From NCBI GenBank assembly GCA_913009675.1, contig CAJVXD010000014.1, positions 1 to 11,831 on the forward strand: a DNA stretch of 11,831 bases. Reading direction: 5' to 3'. This document shows positions 7,255 to 11,831 of this stretch, one piece after another (positions within the stretch are counted from its first letter, which is position 1; the number at the start of each line of letters is the position of its first letter). The notes under the pieces are model-generated. The model saw nothing but the letters and a program-made list of their open reading frames with translations. It was not told the DNA's origin and searched no databases. This stretch comes from an uncultured bacterium (GTDB lineage: Bacteria > Omnitrophota > Gorgyraeia > Gorgyraeales > Gorgyraeaceae). The translations under genes were made by a program, and so were the position numbers.

Positions 7255-7626
7255 CTATCTCTTTCTCTCTTTCCCGTCACATGCTCCGTGAAACTTCTTG
7301 CTTAGTACCGCTCCTGTCCTTATACTTATCGCTTCTTCAATCGGTGAGATTACAATTATCCCATCTCCCTTTTTATTCGTTCTGGCATTTTTCTTTATTA
7401 CCTTAACTGCCTCATCAACAGACCTGTCACTGCAAACTAATTCTAATTTTAACATTGCAGTGTAGGTACTTTCAATCTCTGCAGATATATCTAATTTTTC
7501 AGGCGCTATCTCATCTCCTAGAGCCTTTACATCTATCACGGTCAATCTTGGGGCCCCGATATCCTCCAAGGCATGAATAACCTTGGCTGCCATAAATTCT
7601 CTTATATACGCTTTTATTAATTTCAT
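7255..7626 (-). CDS. P-II-like signalling protein of a metal-efflux neighbourhood
   Basis: A 123-residue protein of the GlnB/P-II fold: [30 protein letters not shown] is the first beta-alpha-beta unit, [15 protein letters not shown] (81-95) the nucleotide-binding B-loop, and EEAISIRTG (97-105) the C-loop. The T-loop (about 37-56) is divergent, with no recognisable uridylylation-site Tyr 51 context or the usual RG.EY pattern, so it is not a classical nitrogen regulator. From memory, related P-II-like genes often sit next to CusA/CzcA-type pumps. A trimeric nucleotide-sensing role in metal efflux is an inference. A strong AAGGAGG (7632-7638) fixes the start. The leader holds alternative hairpins. 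The C-terminus ends in a basic KERKR tail, and its stop abuts the copA remnant. Confidence 0.8.
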   Translation of the reverse strand: MKLIKAYIREFMAAKVIHALEDIGAPRLTVIDVKALGDEIAPEKLDISAEIESTYTAMLKLELVCSDRSVDEAVKVIKKNARTNKKGDGIIVISPIEEAISIRTGAVLSKKFHGACDGKERKR

Positions 7627-7638
7627 ATCATCCTCCTT

Positions 7639-7702
7639 AATCTCTTCAGAACCAAAGATTGAGAGCTCACCCTTTGGTTTGATATTTTCATCTAAAGGTG
7701 AG
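7639..7702 (-). promoter_or_regulatory. Candidate switch of mutually exclusive hairpins in the P-II-like gene leader
   Basis: Three pairings can be drawn on the minus strand. (1) 7694-7702 with 7666-7675, 9 bp with one bulge (CTCACC-TTT with AAAG-GGTGAG). (2) 7672-7679 with 7650-7657, a perfect 8 bp (AACCAAAG with CTTTGGTT). (3) 7654-7660 with 7639-7645, 7 bp including one G-U, ending at the ribosome-binding site. Pairings 1 and 2 share 7672-7675, and 2 and 3 share 7654-7657. So 1+3 and 2 are alternative folds, as in attenuators and riboswitches. No known class is recognised. Confidence 0.35.
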
Positions 7703-7923
7703 AGTGGACCGGCGGCGAAATAAAACCATGGGCTTCGCCTATCTTCTGACCTATCTTCACTGAATCGCCAACCCTGACCAGAACCTGAGCAGGAGCGCCG
7801 ATGTGCTGTAATAAAGGGATGATCGCCTTAGTGGGCTCTTCAGGCGTTCTTATTGGTTTAGAAGCAGCATCCTCTTTATGATAAGATGATGAATGCCCCC
7901 ACCTTGAAAGTCTCTAATATCAT
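7692..7923 (-). pseudogene. rnfC: Frameshifted N-terminal fragment of RnfC (electron transport complex subunit C)
   Basis: Starting at an ATG (7923), the sequence reads MILETFK, then a run of five G's (minus strand, 7896-7900). One base out of frame it continues HSSSYHKED..KPIRTPEE, then IIPLLQHIGAPAQVLVRVGD, SVKIGQKIGEAHGFISPPVHS, and stops. The TFKGG..H start, the IPLxQHIGAPA block and the GFIS.PVHS block are the N-terminal barrel-sandwich region of RnfC. The 4Fe-4S and NADH/FMN portions are absent and no other rnf gene is here. It is a stub left by rearrangement. It starts 11 bp after the Met-rich gene's stop and has no clear ribosome site. Confidence 0.75.
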
Positions 7924-7933
7924 GCTGTTTCTA

Positions 7934-8320
7934 TTAATGACTGCCCTGTTCCATCATGCCACATTCTTGCATCTTCTCCTTGAACATAGAACATTTTTCT
8001 TCCATCAACTTTACCATTCCTTTCATATCTATCTTTATCTTAACTTCTTTCACTAGATTCAGATCCTTATCATATTTCACGAGTTTATTGCCGATTAGCA
8101 CAATCACCCCGCCATCTTCAGCAGCAACCATTGTTTTCCCCATCATCATTTTCATCATCGTATGCATGGAGTACATATCCATCATACCTTCGCCAGTCTT
8201 ACCCTTTATGCTAGCTTTCTTTCCTTTGCCCATCATGGACCCTTGCTCCTGTGCAAAAGAAATGACTGAAGTAGTCATAAACAACCCTATCACCACAACC
8301 GCAAATATTACCTTTTTCAT
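7934..8320 (-). CDS. Secreted Met-rich protein, probable periplasmic copper/silver binder
   Basis: A 128-residue protein with a clear Sec signal peptide (MKK, hydrophobic VIFAVVVIGLFMTTSVI, then SFA-Q, cleavage about residue 23). The mature part holds about 19 methionines, many paired or tripled (SMMGKG, EGMMDMYSMHTMMKMMMGKTM, GMMEQGSH), plus two cysteines and two histidines. A central segment, GGVIVLIGNKLVKYDKDLNLVKEV, looks like one or two beta-propeller-style strands. Methionine clusters bind Cu(I) or Ag(I) in periplasmic proteins such as CusB, CusF and PcoC, so a metal-buffering role is inferred from composition and from the nearby CusA-type pump and copper ATPase remnant. No named family is recognised. 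The ATG follows AAAGGGGG. The 219 bp upstream (8321-8539) hold no gene I can support and only weak promoter-like elements. Confidence 0.75.
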   Translation of the reverse strand: MKKVIFAVVVIGLFMTTSVISFAQEQGSMMGKGKKASIKGKTGEGMMDMYSMHTMMKMMMGKTMVAAEDGGVIVLIGNKLVKYDKDLNLVKEVKIKIDMKGMVKLMEEKCSMFKEKMQECGMMEQGSH

Positions 8321-8539
8321 TTTACAGCCCCCTTTCCATACAAGGATTTACTACCTTTGATATAATTTTCATAACACGCTGTTTCCATTCTGGCCCTCTA
8401 AACAACTAATTAATCTGCCAATATAAAGAAGGCGCCTGTGAATAAACTGTATGCCTGCCTCCTACGCGCTCGAAGAGTCTGTTATCTGTGTCAAGATGCA
8501 CAATCGCCCCCCCATTGGCTGAATAATCATGTTTTATTA

Positions 8540-8749
8540 TTATCCTCTCTTATCGCCTTTATGCTTATCGTGTTGCTTTCCATGATGACCACGCATCATC
8601 AGCAAATGACAGCCAAACATCAAGGCAATAAAGATAAGGAGAGACAGGCTGTTTCTTACCCCAAGGGCGGGTAATATAAAAATCAAAAGAAGAGGAAGGC
8701 CACAACCTATCACCATCCATAAACCATGATTCTTCATCTCATGTTCCAT
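8540..8749 (-). CDS. Small membrane protein with His-rich C-terminus
   Basis: A 69-residue protein: short N-terminus MEHEMKNHG, two hydrophobic helices (LWMVIGCGLPLLLIFILPAL, about 10-29, and LSLLIFIALMFGCHLLMM, about 35-52), then a polar tail RGHHGKQHDKHKGDKRG. It resembles the small DUF2933-type membrane proteins common in copper/silver resistance clusters. The family label is from memory and moderate. Its ATG overlaps the last codons of the Enzyme I-YHS gene by 11 bp (ATGGAACATGA), so translation is likely coupled. The His-rich tail and Met/Cys residues suggest a metal-contacting accessory to the efflux system. A triple TAA stop region follows. Confidence 0.7.
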   Translation of the reverse strand: MEHEMKNHGLWMVIGCGLPLLLIFILPALGVRNSLSLLIFIALMFGCHLLMMRGHHGKQHDKHKGDKRG

Positions 8750-10616
8750 TTTTTATAAATCTGTCCCGACAGTATTTGCAACAAAAATAATATTTTTTAT
8801 TTCCGCGGACAACCATCAGCTTATTGCCCTCTGCATGAACTATCATTTTGCATATAGGGTCTATAGATTCGGAATCATCCATTAAATGGGTAACCTTGGC
8901 CTTCTGACTGAATGAATTAAACTCATCTAAAATAGCCTTCACGCGGTCTGCCCGAGTCGTTTTAAGACATTCTTGTGCTAACTTTCTACATTCAGAAGCA
9001 TCGAGAGATAAGAGACGTCTTCTAACAGCAGAGATTGCATGAAAATCAATGCTTAAATTATCAAAACCCAACCCGACTAATAGCGGGAGGAAATTAATAT
9101 CAGATGCTATTTCTCCACAGATACTCATGGGCTTATTTAATTCCTTCGTGATATCAACTATATCCCTAAGCATCTGCAGTGCAACCGGGCTTTCCGGCTG
9201 GTACGCGCTATAAACATTGGCATTATTCCTGTCTACAGCAAAGAAATACTGAAATAAATCATTGGTCCCCAGACTGGCAAAATCAATATAATTTAATAAT
9301 TCCCTCAGATTCCAAACAGCTGAAGGGACCTCAACCAGAATACCCTGCTTGAAATCTTCTTTATACTTTATGCCCTCATTTTTTAAAGAATGCATCGCCT
9401 TTTCCAAAAGACCCTGCATAAACCATAAATCATCAACAGTCTCAATCATAGGATATAAAATCCTGAGATCACTTACTTCTAAACCAGCCCTTAATATAGC
9501 CCTTGCCTGAGTAATAAAAATCTCGGGATGAAATCGATAAATCCTATGCGCCCTGAATCCCAGATAAGGATTTTCCTGAGGGCCAAAGGAAAAATAAGGC
9601 AGGATTTTATCTCCACCGATATCTAAAGTCCTTATGGTAACCTGGTGATCCCTGCATTTTTCAAAAAGAGAAAGATAAATAACAAACTGCTCATCTTCTG
9701 TGGGAAAATCTTCTCTATTCTCCATAAATAGGCACTCTGTTCTATATAGACCAATACCTTCCGTATCTTTTAAATCTTCCTCTTTAATCTGCAGAGGGTC
9801 AACGATGTTCATCCATAACTTAACTGGCAGCTGAGTTTTATCTCCGAGAGAGTGCGCTTCCTGCCTCAACATTGCTACATCATTTATATCCTCTTCGCTC
9901 GGGTCAATTAACATTATGCCGTTCATCGCGTCGATAAGCACCTTATTGTTATTTCTCGCTCCAAGACTATAAAGATTTTCTATCCTGAGTGCCGGTAAAC
10001 CAAATGATTTAGCCAAAATTGCCGCGTGGGAGAACGACGTACCTCGCTCTACGATAAACGCCCGCACCCCCCTCACCTTTGCCTCTAATACCAGGGAAGG
10101 GAGTAATTCCTTTACTGCCAAAACAGGGTCTTTAGCATCTTTGAATAGTTCATAAAAAATCGCGGAATCTTCTTTGGCCAATTTCTTTCTTAAACGCATT
10201 CCGATATCCTTCAAATCAGCAGCGCGCTGGGCAAAAAGCATATTTTCTGAATTCTCTAAAACCACCACCATCTCCCGTAGAACATGTTCTACGGCAATCT
10301 CTGCCGCTAATCGACCCACCTTGATTTTTTCATGAACTCTCTTTCGAAACTCGGCATCCTCCAACATAAGTATATGTGTCTTAATAATCCCGGCTTCCTC
10401 AAACAGAGAATCCTTCTTCAATATCCTTACCGCTTCTATCAATTCATTGGTCACTGAATCAGCCTCTTCCTCAAACCTCGATATCTCTCTACTCACGTCC
10501 CTGTGAGATAAATTATCTTTATAGGCAGGAGGATCACCTTTAAAATTAACAAAACACAGGGTACCTTTAACTGTACCGGGGGATATAATCTCACCTTTGA
10601 TATTTATTTCTGCCAT
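8739..10616 (-). CDS. ptsI: PTS Enzyme I (PEP-protein phosphotransferase) with C-terminal YHS metal-binding domain
   Basis: Residues 1-575 are Enzyme I, which takes phosphate from phosphoenolpyruvate and passes it to HPr. Seen: N-terminal domain, phospho-accepting H197 in GTSFSHAAILA, GIGLYRTE with R292, RTLDIGGDK (329-337), EVPSAV, SLGTNDLFQYFFAVDR (448-463) and the PEP-domain C500 in SICGE. Residues 580-625 add a YHS-type domain: DPICKM (C589), then KKYYFCCKYCRDRF (C612, C613, C616). Enzyme I is normally about 570-590 residues, so the extra 45-50 are a true extension. YHS domains usually precede copper ATPases or stand alone in metal clusters. Neither HPr nor EII genes are visible. The start overlaps a short ORF as TAATG and lacks a strong ribosome site. 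It overlaps the next membrane-protein gene. A metal-responsive or metal-delivered PTS input is inference. Confidence 0.92.
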   Translation of the reverse strand: MAEINIKGEIISPGTVKGTLCFVNFKGDPPAYKDNLSHRDVSREISRFEEEADSVTNELIEAVRILKKDSLFEEAGIIKTHILMLEDAEFRKRVHEKIKVGRLAAEIAVEHVLREMVVVLENSENMLFAQRAADLKDIGMRLRKKLAKEDSAIFYELFKDAKDPVLAVKELLPSLVLEAKVRGVRAFIVERGTSFSHAAILAKSFGLPALRIENLYSLGARNNNKVLIDAMNGIMLIDPSEEDINDVAMLRQEAHSLGDKTQLPVKLWMNIVDPLQIKEEDLKDTEGIGLYRTECLFMENREDFPTEDEQFVIYLSLFEKCRDHQVTIRTLDIGGDKILPYFSFGPQENPYLGFRAHRIYRFHPEIFITQARAILRAGLEVSDLRILYPMIETVDDLWFMQGLLEKAMHSLKNEGIKYKEDFKQGILVEVPSAVWNLRELLNYIDFASLGTNDLFQYFFAVDRNNANVYSAYQPESPVALQMLRDIVDITKELNKPMSICGEIASDINFLPLLVGLGFDNLSIDFHAISAVRRRLLSLDASECRKLAQECLKTTRADRVKAILDEFNSFSQKAKVTHLMDDSESIDPICKMIVHAEGNKLMVVRGNKKYYFCCKYCRDRFIKNGT

Positions 10617-10717
10617 TATTTTATCAACCGGGATATAAATCCCCGGACTCTTCGTCTATAAGGAACCCCTGCCACTGTCATCCATTGGCCATATGCATAG
10701 ACAGATTCTGCTTTCAT
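10616..10717 (-). CDS. Possible 33-codon ORF or gene remnant before ptsI
   Basis: A small open frame begins MKAESVYAYGQWMTVAG and ends with a basic RRRVRGFISRLIK segment. Its TAA overlaps the ptsI ATG as TAATG, an arrangement typical of translational coupling, which would help explain the weak ribosome site of ptsI. Its own start has only GGAG two bases upstream, too close, and AGGGGA 12 bases upstream. I recognise no family. The rest of the 157 bp cusA-ptsI gap shows nothing else firm. Confidence 0.25.
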   Translation of the reverse strand: MKAESVYAYGQWMTVAGVPYRRRVRGFISRLIK

Positions 10718-10774
10718 TGCTCCATGAAATCCCCTGAAGAGTTTCTAAAATCTCTAATCTTGCATACATGGTCT

Positions 10775-11831
10775 TTAGGCATCTTTCTCGTTTACCTTCT
10801 CAGCGTTAACATTTTCTTTTGCTTTTAACACCCTGCTTTTCCAAATTGCGAATATTACGGGTATAATCACCAAAGTCAATATAGTGGAGGTAACCAGGCC
10901 TCCTATCATAGGTGCAGCAATCCTCCTCATAACCTGAGAACCAGCTCCTTTTATAAACATAACGGGCATAAGCCCCACCATGGTTGTGCCTACAGTCATA
11001 GAAACTGCTCTCACGCGCAGCACCGCACCTTCAATAACTGCTTTATGTATATCCTCAACACTCTGTATCTTACCTTCCCGGAGCATCCGTTTATAAACCA
11101 TATTCAAATATACGAGCATTATTACCCCTGTCTCAGCAGCCAACCCGAAAAGTGCAATGAATCCTACGCCTACCGCTACACTCAGATTATATCTTAAAGC
11201 AAAAATGTACCATACACCGCCTACCAGGGCAAAAGGCAGGGATAGCATCACAATCAAGCTCTCCTTTATATTCTTAAAATAGAAATATAGAAGGAGAAAT
11301 ATTACCACCAATGTTATAGGGATAGCCACTTGAAGTTTTTTCTTTGCCCTTTCCATGTATTCATATTGACCGCTCCACACGATAGAATATCCAGGGGGCA
11401 ATTTGATATTCTTATCCACTGCCTTCTTGGCACGCTCTACATAAGTGCCCACATCTGAGGTAGTCAGGTCTATATATATCCAGGCATTTAATCTTGCATT
11501 CTCACTCTTAATAGCAGGCGGGCCCTTGGTTATCTCGATCTTAGCTAACTGCCCTAAAGGAATCTGTTCGCCTCTGGGTGTGGGGACAAGAACCCTCTTT
11601 AGACTCTCCACGTTGTCTCTCAATTCTCTCCCGTATCTCAAATTTACAGGAAATCGCTCTAAACCTTCAACTGTCGTAGTTATATCCATCCCTCCGATAG
11701 CAGATTGTATAATATCCTGAACATCTCCCACTGTAAGTCCATATCTTGCTATCGCCAAACGGTCTATCTTAAAATCTAAATAATTACCGCCTACTACTCT
11801 CTCTGCATAGACACTTAAGGTCCCCGGCACA
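10775..11831 (-). CDS. cusA: Heavy-metal RND efflux pump, CusA/CzcA type, C-terminal third
   Basis: Inner-membrane proton-driven pump that expels Cu(I)/Ag(I) or divalent metals through a CusCBA-like envelope complex. About 351 residues are visible: the end of the second periplasmic porter region (VPGTLSVYAERVVGGNYLDF, then a DVQDIIQSAIGGM block) followed by five membrane helices (AIPITLVVIFLLLYFYF, IVMLSLPFALVGGVWYIF, LSVAVGVGFIALFGLAAETGVIML region, SMTVGTTMVGLMPVMF, GGLVTSTILTLVIIPVIFAIW). GLAAETGVIMLVYLN matches the HME-RND helix and favours the CusA/SilA branch over drug exporters. The family is about 1,020-1,050 residues, so two thirds lie beyond the window. The reading frame is open through the edge, so the first residue here is not a start. 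Metal specificity is inferred mainly from the Met-rich neighbour and copper ATPase remnant. Confidence 0.93.
   Translation of the reverse strand, partial: VPGTLSVYAERVVGGNYLDFKIDRLAIARYGLTVGDVQDIIQSAIGGMDITTTVEGLERFPVNLRYGRELRDNVESLKRVLVPTPRGEQIPLGQLAKIEITKGPPAIKSENARLNAWIYIDLTTSDVGTYVERAKKAVDKNIKLPPGYSIVWSGQYEYMERAKKKLQVAIPITLVVIFLLLYFYFKNIKESLIVMLSLPFALVGGVWYIFALRYNLSVAVGVGFIALFGLAAETGVIMLVYLNMVYKRMLREGKIQSVEDIHKAVIEGAVLRVRAVSMTVGTTMVGLMPVMFIKGAGSQVMRRIAAPMIGGLVTSTILTLVIIPVIFAIWKSRVLKAKENVNAEKVNEKDA

Noticed and set aside
7627..7703. In-frame N-terminal extension of the P-II-like protein
   Set aside because: The frame is open upstream (SPLDENIKPKGELS..), but the strong AAGGAGG five bases before the ATG and the P-II homology beginning at MKLIKA fix the start.
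7692..7923. Reading this segment as part of a CusB-type membrane fusion protein
   Set aside because: A barrel-sandwich pattern would fit a pump adaptor, but IIPLLQHIGAPAQ and GFISPPVHS are specific to RnfC.
8321..8440. Possible promoter for the Met-rich gene (TGGAAA, 17 bp, TATATC)
   Set aside because: Each box has only about four of six consensus bases and several alternatives fit equally well.
8406..8530. Minus-strand open stretch reading GGAIVHLDTDNRLFERVGG after the small membrane gene
   Set aside because: It looks mildly protein-like and contains a G7 run, but it has no start codon or ribosome site and no recognisable family. It may be a gene remnant, not supportable as a feature.
8438..8674. 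Plus-strand 78-codon frame with a hydrophobic stretch
   Set aside because: Its hydrophobic segment is the complement of the small His-tailed membrane gene; no ribosome site or family supports it.
10628..10646. CCGGG...CCCGG hairpin just ahead of ptsI
   Set aside because: A 5 bp stem with a 9-base loop and no T-run is easily found by chance and has no clear function.
1..11831. tRNA/rRNA genes, CRISPR arrays, transposases or terminal inverted repeats
   Set aside because: None seen on reading either strand. No regularly spaced repeats and no transposase-like frames, despite the signs of rearrangement near 6490-7930.

Overview
The window reads as a chromosomal stretch of an anaerobic or microaerophilic, probably Gram-negative bacterium. 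Every supported gene lies on the minus strand, so transcription runs from position 11831 towards position 1. The Gram-negative inference rests on a heavy-metal RND efflux pump and a secreted Met-rich protein. The anaerobe inference rests on a very short rubredoxin, a ferritin, an AhpF-like flavin reductase and a radical-SAM enzyme. The style of the proteins would suit a candidate phylum such as Omnitrophota or a deltaproteobacterial or Nitrospirota relative, but that placement is a guess with no marker gene behind it.

Right half (about 6490-11831): a copper/silver-type metal-handling island with signs of rearrangement. In transcription order it holds the C-terminal third of a CusA/CzcA-type RND pump (running off the window), a possible 33-codon ORF, a PTS Enzyme I carrying an extra C-terminal YHS metal-binding domain, a small membrane protein with a His-rich tail that overlaps it, a secreted Met-rich small protein, a frameshifted stub of rnfC, a P-II-like regulator with a divergent T-loop, and a copper P-type ATPase. 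That ATPase lacks its N-terminus, actuator domain, CPC helix and phosphorylation site. A rho-independent terminator at 6395-6427 closes the island.

Left half (1-6393): a separate, tightly packed eight-gene operon with a well-formed promoter (TTGACG, 17 bp, TAAAAT) one base downstream of that terminator. Its -10 element sits inside a perfect 10+10 bp inverted repeat, which looks like an operator for a dimeric repressor, plausibly of the Fur/PerR type. The order is rubredoxin, ferritin, PNPOx-fold flavoprotein, AhpF-like thioredoxin reductase, endonuclease III, AmrS-like radical-SAM enzyme, transaldolase and glucose-6-phosphate isomerase. The first five fit peroxide and iron stress with DNA repair. 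The last two supply hexose-phosphate and pentose-phosphate flux, which would feed NADPH production. The pgi frame is broken at a run of nine A's, and its true C-terminus continues in another frame to the window edge.

The most unusual items are the Enzyme I-YHS fusion, the cleanly internally deleted copper ATPase next to a P-II-like gene, the set of mutually exclusive hairpins ahead of the P-II-like gene, and the palindrome over the promoter of the stress operon.
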